This document shows, one piece after another, positions 13,401 to 22,482 of a DNA stretch of 22,566 nt. Numbering within the stretch: position 1 is the stretch's first letter; the number at the start of each line of letters is the position of its first letter. The notes under the pieces are model-generated. The model was not told the DNA's origin. It searched no databases and worked only from the letters and a program-made list of their open reading frames with translations. Source of the stretch: Pigoraptor vietnamica. Its lineage: Eukaryota; Opisthokonta; Filasterea. The stretch lies in NCBI GenBank assembly GCA_943704525.1, contig CALSCQ010003075.1, forward strand, positions 1-22,566, given 5' to 3'. The position numbers were made by a program, and so were the translations under genes.

Positions 13401-16400
13401 GGGCAATAATGCCCTTCTGGTGGTTGCTCAGCTCGGTCGCAAAGGCCTCCTGGCGCTTGATCATCTTGAGGGCGCCGATGAGGTCCTTGCCGACCTCCTG
13501 CGAGAACGCCTGGGGCTCGCGTTCCTTGATCCACGCCTCCTCGTCCTCGACCTCCTTGGCCCACTCGCGGTGGAGCAGCGCCATGTTGAGGTGCGCGCGG
13601 CGGTTCGTGGCGCGCGCGCGAATCTTGCCGTAGCGCTCCTCCAGCGCCGTCTTCTTGGCACTGATCGTCGCGTCGTCCGTGTTGTGCTCCTTCGCATACT
13701 CGATCATCGCACGGATGAGGTCGTCAATGGGCTGGGCGAGGTTGACCACACGCGCCTCCACGTCCTCGTGACGCTTTAGAAGGCCTTGCACGGCGTAGAG
13801 GTCGCGGCCGACATCCTCCGAGGCAAGGAGCGCCTCGACTTCTCCAAGGCGGAGGAGCAGCGCGTCCGCATTGCGACCAAAGCCCTCCTCGCTGTCAATC
13901 TCGTGCAGCTTCTTGCCCTTCTCGTCCGCCTTGGCGCGGAGGGCGTCCCACTGCGCCGCAATCGCCGTGAGGCGCGCCTTGACGTCGGGGGCGGCAAAGT
14001 GATTGCCCTCGACGAGCGCCTGCCCGCTCGACATGAGCTTCGCGATGCGGGGCTTGCCGGCCTCGAGCTCACCGACAAAGGCGTTGTGGTGGATGATCCG
14101 GTCCGTGATCGGCTCACCGCCCGCATGGGGGTCCTCCGCGGCAATCTTGTAGCAGTCGTCCATCCACCCGGCAATGTCTTCGGCGTCGCGCTTGAACGCC
14201 TGCAGCTTGCGAGCCTCGTCCAGGCGCGCCTGGCGCTTCGCGAGAAGGCCGTCGAGCGCACGCCAGCGAGCGATAATGGCGCTGCGGCGCGCGTCAATCG
14301 CCTCCGCGTCGGGGTTGCCCGCCGACACGAGGGACGTGGCGTACTGGTCGAGCTTCTTGACGTTCCCGGCATTCGCGGCAATGGTACCGGCGACGGCCTC
14401 GTGCGCCTTGATCAGGACGTCGACCGCCTCCATGCTGTCGCCGATCGCCTCGCTCATCAGAGTCGCCTCGACGTCCGACAGGAAGTCCTCGACGACCTCG
14501 GCGTCGCGGCCAAAGCGGAAAAACTCGAGAGACGCCTCGAGGCGCTTCTGGCGAGCGTCCCACGCACCGCCCAGCTTCTGCCGGTCGGCCTTGAACGCCG
14601 TCAGCTTCGTCTGAACCTCGTTGCCAAGGGGCCTGTCCTTCAGGCGCGTCGCGAGGACTTCGCCCGTCGCCACGAGCTTGTCAAAGGCATCGCCGCGCCC
14701 GTCAATGTCGGCCTTCTGCTTGGCGTGACGGCGCAGCAGCTGCTCCGCTCCCGTGAGCGTCTGGGCGACTTCGTCCGACGAGACGAGGCCGTGGCGGTCG
14801 GCGATCCAGATCGAGGCGTGGTGGAGGTTGCTGAGGAACCGGAAGACGTCCGTAGAGTCCTCGAGGGCCTTCTTGCGCTCCTCGAGCCGCTTCGTCACGT
14901 TCTCCAGGGCAATGCTCACTGCCGCAATGGCGCGCGCGAGGTCGTCCGAGTGGTCGGGGTACGAGTCCGAGAGAATGCAGCCGTCCTCCATCATGTCGGC
15001 AACCTTCGCAGAGATGGCGTCAATCTCGCTCGCCGTCGCGTTGACCTTGCGCTGCAGCGCTTCCGCCGTGGCGAGGTCGTGGCCCTCGTCCGTGCTCGAG
15101 AGCGCCGTCATCTTCTCGTCAATGCGACGCTGCACGTCGGCGACCTCGCGGAGGAAGCGGCTCGCCTCGTCCGCGCTGCCAATCTGGGCGCCGTTCTGCG
15201 CGACGATCGTCTGCAGCGTGTTCCACTTCTTGTCGATGATGCGCTGGCGCTCCTTGATCTCCTCAGAGTCGGGATGGTTGTCGGAGACGAGGCGCTCGGC
15301 AATCTTGCCGACCTCCAGGATGCGCGCCTCGTTCGCGGCCATGTCGCGCTCAATCTCCGCCATCTTCTCGCGAATCGAGTCGATGGTGGCAAGGTCGGCC
15401 TGCGACGCCTCCGCCGAGCTGGCAACCGCATACCGGTCATCAAGCCACGCCTCAACGTCCGTCGCCTTCGTGCTGTACCCGAACATCTGCACGCTCGCCT
15501 CCAGCGCGGCGCGGCGCTTCTTCGCGGCCGCCTTGATCGACTCGTACAGCGCGGCAAGCTCGCCGTGGCGCTGCACAACCTCGGTGCCGGCGTACGTCTG
15601 AATCTGCGCGGCGCGTTCGCCAAGCTGCTTGAGGTTGCCCCCGTAGGCATTGAGCTCCGCCTCGAGCGCGTCATTGCGCTTCAGCAGAGCAATGGCAGAG
15701 GCAGCGTCGCGGCCATAGTCGTCGCTGTTGGCCATGGCGTGGCGCTCACGCAGCCAGGCGTCGGCGTCGTCGGCGTCCGACGTGAACCGCTGAGCCGTCG
15801 ACACCTCGAGCAGCTTGGCTCCACGCGCACGGTTGCGGTTGCGCAGTTCCTCCCAGCGCTTCAGAAGGCCGTCCCGGCGGGCATTGATATCCTGCGACTC
15901 GTAGTGGCCGGCACCGACGAGGGCCTTGCCGGCGTCGGCAGTCCGCATGACAGACTTCTCGTGGGACGTCAGCTCCGCCTCAAACGCCTCGTTGCGCTTG
16001 ATGAGCCGCTGGGCCGCGATGAGGTCCTTGCCAAAGTCGGACGAGAGCGCCTGGCTCTCGTTGTCGCGAATCCAGGCCTCGTCGCTCTCGCAGTCGCGGC
16101 AAAACTCGCGGAACTTGTGCGCGTCCTTCAGCTTGTTGGCGCGCGCCGCGAGCGCAGACTTGAGCTCCTGGTAGTCCGCCTCGACCTTCAGGCGCTTCGC
16201 GTCGACGGCCTGGGCGTCCGCGCCGTGCTCGCCCTTCTTCAGCTCGTCGCCGCGAGGCTTCAGCGCGGTAATCTGCTCACCGCGAGACGCGACCTCCGAC
16301 TCGAGGAGGCGGTGCTCCTCGATGAGTTCCTCCACCGACGCAACATCGTTGCCCCACTCCGAGGTCTTGAGAACGTCGTGCGTCGAGCGAATCCAGGAGA

Positions 16401-18104
16401 CAATGTCGTCGCAGTCGGCAAAGTAGCGCTGCGCCGTGTACATGCGCATGAGCGCCTCACGGCGCGCGGCAAGGGCCTTGAGAAGGTTGCTCCAGCGAGC
16501 CGAGATCTCGTCGGCGCGGGCCTTGATAGGGTCCACGCCGTGGTACTTCTCCGCGGCGAGCTCGTCGGCAACAGCGAGTACCGCAATGATGCCGTCCTCG
16601 TGCGACGACACGTCCGAGGCAATAGCCTCGTGCTTCTTGGTCGCGGCCTCGATCGACGCAATGTCATGCGCGACCGTCTGCTGCGCAACGAGCTGCTCGG
16701 CATCGGCGAGCCAGGACGTGCGCAGGGTGGCCTTCTTCGCAAAGCGCGCGGCGAGCTGCTCCAGGCGCTCCTGGCGCTCGAGCTCCTCGCGCAGCGCAAT
16801 CTCGCGGTCGGCCTCAGCCGTCTCGAGGCGCTTCCACGCGCGATTGACGTCCGAAATGAGCTTGCCGGCGGGTGGGTGGTACATGGGGCGGTTGCGGCTG
16901 CGCAGGCGAGTCTGCAGGTTGAAGAACTGCGACTCGAGATTGCCCTTGTCGCCGTACTTGGGCGGCTTCTCGACCGTGCGGAACTTCTGGAAGTCGCCCA
17001 TCGACGTCTTGAGGCCCGCGAGCGTGTTGGGAAAGTCGCGGCTGTCGAGGCGCTCCGTGCTGGCCTTGATCCACGCCATGAGGTCCGAGGCGAGGTCCTC
17101 GTAGTCCTTGATCATCTTCTCAATCTCGGCGGCGAACCCGACGACGTTTCCGATGCGCTTGTTGCCGACGTCCGCCTCCTTCATGTTCGCAAAGTAGTGG
17201 TAGTACGCCGCAATGTACGTCATGATCGAGCGCTCGTCGGGACGCTCCGCATCGACAATGTCCTCAGCGTCGAGCAGCTTGTGAATGCCGAGCTGCTTCT
17301 CCGCGACGTCAAACGCATTGTTGAGGTTGTTCAGCTCGTCCGACTTCTTCAGACCGTCAAAGTCGATCAGGTCGGGGCGGTGCTTGTGGATCAGCGCGTT
17401 GAAGGCAAGCCCGTCCTTGAAACTGCGGCTGAAATCCTGCACGTTCACGCCGGGGTACCCCGCCGTCTTGCGCTGGCACCAAAGCAGGAGCGCCTCCTTC
17501 GCAGAGAGGTCCTCGACGCTGATGTCCTGAATCTGGAAGCGGAGAATGATCGTCCAGATGAGACCGAGCGTGAGCTTCTCGTTGCCGTCGACAATATCCT
17601 CCGTGCCGATGTTCGTGAAGTGGACCTTCGTCTGGAGGTACTTGAGGGCGGCGCCCACGTTGCCGATCTTGTGAAAGCGCATCTGTCCACGCTCGGGCCG
17701 CTGGAGCTGCGAAGGCAGACGCACGAGCCGGGACTCAGTCTGCTGCCCACAAAGTCCATAAAACAAAATGCAAGAGGCAGTGTGCGCGCACTCACCGTCT
17801 CTCCAGAGATCAGCTGAAGGAGCTTGAGCAGCTTGACGCCGTCGCGGAGGTCCTTGTTGAGGTCATCGACGTGGTCGTCCACTGCGGCAGCCACAAAAAG
17901 GATCAGGGACAACAAACTCCATAACGCATGCAGGAGCCATGGAATTGAGGAAAGAAGTCCAAGTGCAAGGACAGCGGAAGCAAAGGGGACCGAGGCAACG
18001 GCCGGCGTACCCTTCACGAGGTGCGAGTTGATCCATTTCGTAAAAGTCTTCTTCTGAATTCCGGTACGCTCGGCGCCGAGCTCTCCAATACGCTTGTCCG
18101 CCAT
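10453..18104 (-). CDS. Giant alpha-actinin/spectrin-like actin crosslinker (CH-CH, 16 spectrin repeats, EF-hands, charged helical tail)
   Basis: Three exons: 18104-18011, 17881-17796 and 17742-10453; 2,489 aa. Two calponin-homology domains form an actin-binding head (CH1 about 15-135 with WINSHL and DLNKDLRDGVKLL; CH2 about 140-250 with KEALLLWCQRKTAGYPGVNV). About 16 spectrin repeats follow (about 265-2000). The first two and last two resemble the four rod repeats of alpha-actinin; the twelve between look spectrin-like (AWIRDNESQALSSDFGKDL style). The calmodulin-like domain has a canonical EF-hand at 2014-2025 (DRDKSGKLDYKE) and a degenerate second one at 2055-2066 that ends in Gln. After about 2145 comes an unusual Ala/Glu/Arg-rich helix, six EEKRKQEE-polyAla units (about 2315-2415), a Lys/Glu-rich stretch and a basic end containing RRKSS. 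It likely crosslinks cortical actin. The acceptor at 17742 could instead be 17739, one residue shorter. Confidence 0.93.
10506..10590 (-). repeat. Lys/Glu-Asp coding microsatellite
   Basis: Tandem CTTCTTCTC and CTTCTTGTC units on the plus strand encode repeated KKE and KKD triplets near the C-terminus of the spectrin-like protein. The result is a highly charged segment just before the final basic tail. Confidence 0.9.
10675..10980 (-). repeat. Coding tandem repeat: six EEKRKQEE-polyAla units
   Basis: Six in-frame units of about 45-57 bp encode EEKRKxEE followed by 7 to 12 alanines in the tail of the spectrin-like protein. The core is nearly invariant (one EEQRKQEE, one EEKRKLEEE) while the alanine runs vary in length, the pattern expected of recent unit duplication and slippage. 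Confidence 0.9.
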
Positions 18105-18700
18105 GGTGATCGCAGGCCCCTCGCGGCGGCCTCGGTCGACTGCTCCAACGACCGAAACTTCAACGGTAGCTCAAACGGAAAAAGGTGCACACCCACGCAA
18201 CAAGGCCAACAGAGCCCGGCCACGAGTTCGCAGCAAAGAACACAACAACCGCACCGAGTAGATCCGAGTGGGGCTGCGTGCGTGCGTGCGTGAGCGAGTG
18301 TGGCAGAGGGGCTTCTCTTTGCGTGGGGGCCGTGGGAGTGGTGTGAGTGGATGCGCACGCGTGCGCTGAGGGCGCGGTTTGTGTTTACTGTTGCCCAGAG
18401 CGAAAGGGGGGCAAAAGCCATCGAATTTTTTCAATTTTTGGTTTTAATTTCGATCGCTAGTTTTGTATGAAATTTGTATTGATTCGAAAATTATTCAAAG
18501 TGCACGGCAAAAAATGGACAAAAAAGCCGCGGACATGACATCCGGGGTGGCTGTTCTTTCCCAGAAGAGATCACGTGTTGAAGTTCTGAGGTCATGATGC
18601 CGTCACTTCTGTGACGTAAGCAAAACTGGAGGCACTGTGGAAAACACAAATCGGAGCCGGAACTTGAACGAGTGCGCAGGGACTGAACTGAAGCGAGAGA
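18105..18700. promoter_or_regulatory. Divergent spacer between the spectrin-like gene and the TMX-like gene
   Basis: These 596 bp separate outward-facing start codons. The region contains a sharply AT-rich block at about 18421-18500 within otherwise GC-rich DNA, a CACGTG E-box at 18572-18577 and an inverted repeat at 18601-18616. No coding frame is supported. The promoter role is inferred from orientation and composition. Confidence 0.45.
18601..18616. promoter_or_regulatory. Inverted repeat with CRE-like half sites
   Basis: CGTCAC-TTCT-GTGACG is a perfect 6-bp inverted repeat with a 4-bp spacer. Its right arm continues as TGACGTAA, a CRE/ATF-like word. It lies 85 bp upstream of the TMX-like start codon and 24 bp from a CACGTG box. 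A bZIP-responsive site is plausible for an ER gene but unproven. Confidence 0.35.
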
Positions 18701-19768
18701 ATGCGCGCCATTGCCGTGGTTCTGCTGTCAGTGGCCTTGTGTTTGGGGGTGCGTGCGGACGAGGAGGAGTTCGGATACCGACCCGTTGATGATGCCCTCA
18801 CTGTGCGCGCCCTCGACGATGCAACGTTCGAGCACTTGACGCAAGCAGCGACCGGCGCTACAACCGGCGACTGGCTTGTGGCCTTGTGAGTGAAGCAATT
18901 CATCATACACTTTCCCATGTCTTGTTTGAGCTTATCTGAGGCATCGATCTGACCCCTATGGCAACCAGTGTCGACGGTGGCAGCCGCGCTCCCTCACGAG
19001 CACTGCTGGAGAAGGCACAAGAATTGTGAGTGTGACACGTGGCAAAGTGAGTGATAGTACTGTCAGGGTATTTATCGACTTCACGCCGCAGAGCACCCCG
19101 CACCAATATGGCCGTCGTCGACTGCGACTCGAGCGCAGGTGAGAACTGATGTGCTATTGCTGAGAGGGGATGCAATCGACTTAACCTGACTTCACCGGCA
19201 CTTGTTTTCAGGTCTCAAGCGACGCTTCCGTATCACCGAGTTCCCTACCATTCTTTTGTGAGTAACGAGCCCTGCATGGCTTCTCTTTTTCTTCGTTTTT
19301 CTGATTCAGTGTACTGCGCACAGCTTCTCGCGAGGGAAAGTCCACAAGCTTCCTCACCACTCTGCCATCAAACCGCGGGACGTGCACACTTTTGTGGATG
19401 GCGGGTACTCGGCGCATCCTTCCCTGCGCGTGCCGGACGTCAACGGAGAGCTGTCCGGTGATTTTGGAGGGTGCGTTAGACGTGTTCCGCCTGACAACTT
19501 TGCCGCAAAGTCTTTCACGTTATTGACCATGCTGAAATTACAGCGGCGAGACGACTGCGAAACAGACGAAGGCGCAAGCAGAGAAAGGCTCTTGGGTAGG
19601 AATCGTGTGGTGTGCTACTCTACGAAGTCTCAAAAGACTCTATCGTGTTGTGCGTACTAATGATGCTGTGCTCCTCAGGGGTCGATCGCGTTGGGTGTGC
19701 TCGGCGCACTCGCGTTCTTCGGGTTCGTCATACTCCGCCAAAGCAAACCGAACGTGAAGAAGCACTAA
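18701..19768 (+). CDS. TMX-like transmembrane thioredoxin-fold protein lacking the CXXC active site
   Basis: Seven exons: 18701-18885, 18969-19025, 19092-19138, 19212-19257, 19324-19470, 19544-19595 and 19679-19768; 207 aa with all phases consistent. Residues 1-19 form a signal peptide. A thioredoxin-like domain follows. WLVAF (58-62) is the usual strand before the active site, but SRAP occupies positions 67-70, where the family has CGHC, so no redox dithiol exists. VVDCD after the next helix and the cis-proline loop EFPTILFF (Pro108) are retained. A single membrane helix lies at about 180-197 (ALGVLGALAFFGFVIL), then a basic tail ending KKH. The predicted topology is an ER-lumenal domain with a short cytosolic tail. 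Known TMX/PDI members with mutated active sites act as chaperones or adaptors, so a binding role is inferred. The gene converges with the next one. Confidence 0.85.
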
Positions 19769-19946
19769 GTCCTCCTGACTAAGTGGTGAGAGAAGGCGCG
19801 TACTTACAAAGCTACCGTGGCGCGACGGTCCGTGCCAAATAAACCGAAGCACGTGCGCCACCGCAGCACGCCCTTCGACGAGCACAAGCCCTTTCTAATC
19901 AATTTCTGTCCAAGCGTGAAGTGAATGGCGAGCGCAATGGCTTCGT

Positions 19947-20509
19947 TCATGGCCGACGAGATTCCCGCGCCTGATACTCGGCGTTGGCTTTCCCGTTGTG
20001 TGCGGGCGATGTTTTGAGTGCGATGAAGGGAGAAATGCGCCGGAAGGGACCGGCACGGCCGTGATTGACGGCAGTGACGACGAATCGGTAACACGAGAGA
20101 CGACGAAGTGGCTGGACCGGCAATCGTCAGTTAAAAGCCGTGTACCAAAATGATGACGCGCAATGTCGAATTCGGCGCTTTCGGGCCGGCAAGTACGGGC
20201 GTGTCTCGGTCGTTGAAAGTGTTTGCTTTCACCTGGGAATACAGGAATGTGACTAGTCTGTGAACGGAGGTGGCCCCAATCACGACAACTGAAGCTAAAA
20301 GCACGTTCGAGCCTAGACGCTCGAGCTCCGAAGCACGCCCGAACTCGGTCGCCCAATTCAAGTCGCACCTTCGAAGGTAGCAAGCGGCGTACCTGCTGAT
20401 AGGTGCTGCCTGCCCGTAAGCAGCATGGACTCAGTACAACCGGAATGTTTGTGGCACTAAATTTAGGTTCACAACTTACGATCATTTGAGCCACCATGCT
20501 CGGCATCAT
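19947..20509 (-). CDS. Small single-pass membrane protein of unknown function
   Basis: Three-exon model on the minus strand: 20509-20480, 20409-20233 and 20111-19947, stop 19949-19947; 123 aa. The first intron has a consensus GTAAGT donor; the second uses GTGAAA and ends in a GTCCAG acceptor preceded by TTTTAACTGAC, a good branch-point match. A hydrophobic helix lies at about residues 38-61 (SNVLLASVVVIGATSVHRLVTFLY). It is preceded by an amphipathic, charged stretch (TEFGRASELERLG) and followed by a basic C-terminus. I do not recognise the family. If intron 2 were retained, the protein would instead end at an in-frame stop near 20131. The gene lies 302 bp downstream of PEX4 on the same strand and converges with the TMX-like gene. 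The model is plausible but rests only on phase and splice signals. Confidence 0.45.
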
Positions 20510-20811
20510 TGGTGAGCGCGACTGACTACAGTAGTGCCCGACGCGGATCGGTATCAGTCAGCGAGGCAGGCCGGATTGCGGGCAAACCGGGACTGGCTGT
20601 CGAGTGGCGGCGCTTCCTGCGGAACTGCCTGAGAGACCGCCCAGACAGTAAACGTATCCACAATATTCAGTCCTCTCACCCGTGCGAAGCCGACTTACAC
20701 TCGGACTTGAGACAGCTGTATCAGTCGGCTTTTGGCGGGTGTATCTTTCGCGGACACTGCTGCGCCAATCGGTCGGTGCCTCATCAACAGCGTTTATGAG
20801 ACCCCTGTCAT
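20510..20811. other. Spacer between PEX4 and the small membrane protein gene
   Basis: These 302 bp lie between tandem minus-strand genes. A plus-strand open frame crosses most of the spacer, but it shows no recognisable domain or splice structure and I regard it as chance. No promoter motif stands out. Confidence 0.4.
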
Positions 20812-21696
20812 TCATTCCTTTGGAATCGCATAGAGCTTCGTGAACATGCGCACCAGCGACCGATATCCCCTGTCGTCCCCGCATCGAAGAAGGTTGCCTG
20901 GAAGCACGACAATTCGTTAGGACTTCCGGTCGCAAACAAACTACGGTGGAAAGAACATCACGCTGCGAAAACACACAAGGACTTCCAGTCACAAACGAGC
21001 CACGACGAAGAGAATATCACGCTGCGAAAACGCACAAGGACTTCCGGTCACAAACAAGAAAGACGAAGAGGACATCACCGCTGCGAAAACACACCAGCAT
21101 CACAATTTAGCGGGCTGTCGACCTCCGGATTGTCAAGCAGCACAATGAGCGCCAGGCACGTTGATCGCAACGTCCACGCGGGGCTCCACGTCGTCTTGAG
21201 AATGTCGAGGCAGATTTCGCCCGTCTGCACGCACAGTCACAAGCAGTCGTGTAAACATCGATTCGCAACTCAACAACGCACGACGGACAGCTGTACACGG
21301 AGGCCTACACGCACCTTGAAGTGAATGTTGGGGTGGCAAATTTTGGTGACAAAGGTCATTTTGGGTGGCCGAATGGGATAGTCATTCGGGACGGCAATCT
21401 TCACCTCGAACGTCCCCCCTGTCGCGATGTATGGCGCAGAAAACTCAGCAAAAAACTCTGACGAAGACGCTTCGAAAATGCTTCGAACACGGGAGTGAAC
21501 ACAGAAAGGCAACGCGCAATAATAAACGGAGCGACCCCTATTAATACGCACCCTGGTAGAGTGACGGCGCGGGAGGCTGCAGGCGCGCCGTCCACATCAG
21601 AATGTTGTCCTCATTGGGCTCGAGCGTGAACTCGGCCGCGGGCGTCTTGCGCAACTCCGCAAGCTCCTTTAAGAGCCGCCGCTCCACCGACGCCAT
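20812..21696 (-). CDS. PEX4: Peroxisomal ubiquitin-conjugating enzyme E2 (PEX4)
   Basis: Four exons: 21696-21552, 21418-21315, 21224-21095 and 20897-20812, stop 814-812 of the 20 kb block; 154 aa. PEX4 is the E2 that monoubiquitinates the import receptor PEX5 on a cysteine so it can be recycled from the peroxisome membrane. The UBC fold is complete: LYQGGTFEVKIAVPNDYPIRPP, then HPN at 77-79 and the catalytic Cys88 in TGEICLDILK. The segment SPAWTL followed by PEVDSPLNCDAGNLLRCGD strongly resembles plant PEX4 and distinguishes it from cytosolic E2s. The exon 2 acceptor was chosen at 21419 because it restores the canonical YQGGTF strand; an upstream acceptor would insert about 13 unexplained residues. 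The start at 21696 is the first ATG in frame. Its PEX22 anchor is not visible here. Confidence 0.92.
20919..21095 (-). repeat. Three 59-bp tandem units filling PEX4 intron 3
   Basis: Units begin at 20919, 20978 and 21037 (marked by AGGACTTCC), a constant 59-bp period. Each contains, on the sense strand, GTGYGTTTTCGCAG (21094-21081, 21035-21022, 20976-20963), which holds both a donor-like and an acceptor-like hexamer. The first unit directly abuts exon 3 and supplies the real GTGTGT donor. The divergent third unit (20919-20977) is the one closest to exon 4. Confidence 0.92.
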
Positions 21697-22482
21697 CTGT
21701 GTTGCCGCGCGCTCTAGTCGCACTTCAAACGTCGCACAACTTCAATCCTTGACGTAAGCGTCGGATGGGCGCTGCCGCGCGTGATCGCCGCTACTTCGTC
21801 ACGCGCACCGAACTATTCCTCGCGCAGAAATTCAAGCACACATAATGACGAAACAGACATGGAGTGCGGTTGATGTGCGCGTGTTTTTTTATGCTGCTTG
21901 GTTGTTGTGTGCGTGTGCGTGTGCGTGTGTGTGGTGTTGGCTTTGGCCTGCGTCAGCACTTTTCCCGCCAGCTTTGCGGGTTGACAATTGAGTTTTATCC
22001 GAACTTTTACATTTTCGCGAACTCCCAAATCAATTAAATACAAAAAAAGCAAATACACTTTTCAAAAATGGCATATTTAGCCAGACCGGAAATTGTGACG
22101 AGGCGAGGTCTCGGTAGAGACGCGCCTGCGAGTCAGGCCGAGCCGCGGGTAGACCGGCCGGGCGCTCGGAAAGAACGGAGCTCTACGAGGGGCTAAGGCG
22201 CGAAGGAACAGCGCCCGAGTAACAATACAAATCAACCAATCACAACGCGAATCGCAGATTGCTAGCACAGAACGCAGTCGCCTAACTCCTGTCAGCGGAC
22301 ACCACGCAGCGCTCCCCTATCCTCGCGCTCCCCGTACGTGTACGAGAGCGGCGGACAACTGAGAACTGCAACGGAGTCTTGAGAGAAGATTTTAAAGGCA
22401 AAAGAACACGCAGCACGCACGCAGCACGCATCTTCACGCAGCGAACGCACTACACGAACCACCGAACTGTGCATCCTCGCAG
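21697..22482. promoter_or_regulatory. Spacer upstream of PEX4
   Basis: This region of 786 bp holds the PEX4 upstream region and possibly that of a divergent gene starting at 22483. It contains a GT-rich dinucleotide tract (about 21898-21938), an AT-rich block (about 21981-22080), and a short CACGCAG/CACGCACGCAG repeat at about 22407-22430. No convincing gene was found on either strand, and I could fold no tRNA in it by eye. Confidence 0.4.

Noticed and set aside
13786-17817. A 1,343-codon open frame on the plus strand opposite the spectrin-like gene, with another of 899 codons at 11080-13779
   Set aside because: They lie exactly antisense to the rod-coding exon. GC-rich third positions in the sense gene suppress stops in the mirrored frame, and the translations are low-complexity Leu/Arg/Val-rich with no domain. 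The sense frame is clearly real.
19757-19768. C-terminal KKH of the TMX-like protein as a dilysine ER-retrieval signal
   Set aside because: The lysines sit at -2 and -3 with Val at -4, which does not match KKXX or KXKXX.
20509-20799. Plus-strand open frame of 96 codons in the PEX4 downstream spacer
   Set aside because: No domain, no splice structure and no ATG at its first codon position; it lies within the region expected to be UTR and promoter.
20919-21095. CRISPR-like spacing of the PEX4 intron repeats
   Set aside because: The units are contiguous 59-bp tandem copies with no unique spacers and lie inside a eukaryotic intron.
21421-21470. An upstream acceptor for PEX4 exon 2 that would insert about 13 residues (FFAEFSAPYIAT)
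   Set aside because: The acceptor at 21420-21419 restores the invariant YxGGxF strand of E2 enzymes without an insertion.
22077-22268. Minus-strand open frame of 63 codons
   Set aside because: Basic low-complexity translation without conserved motif, in a repeat- and AT-rich spacer; most likely chance.
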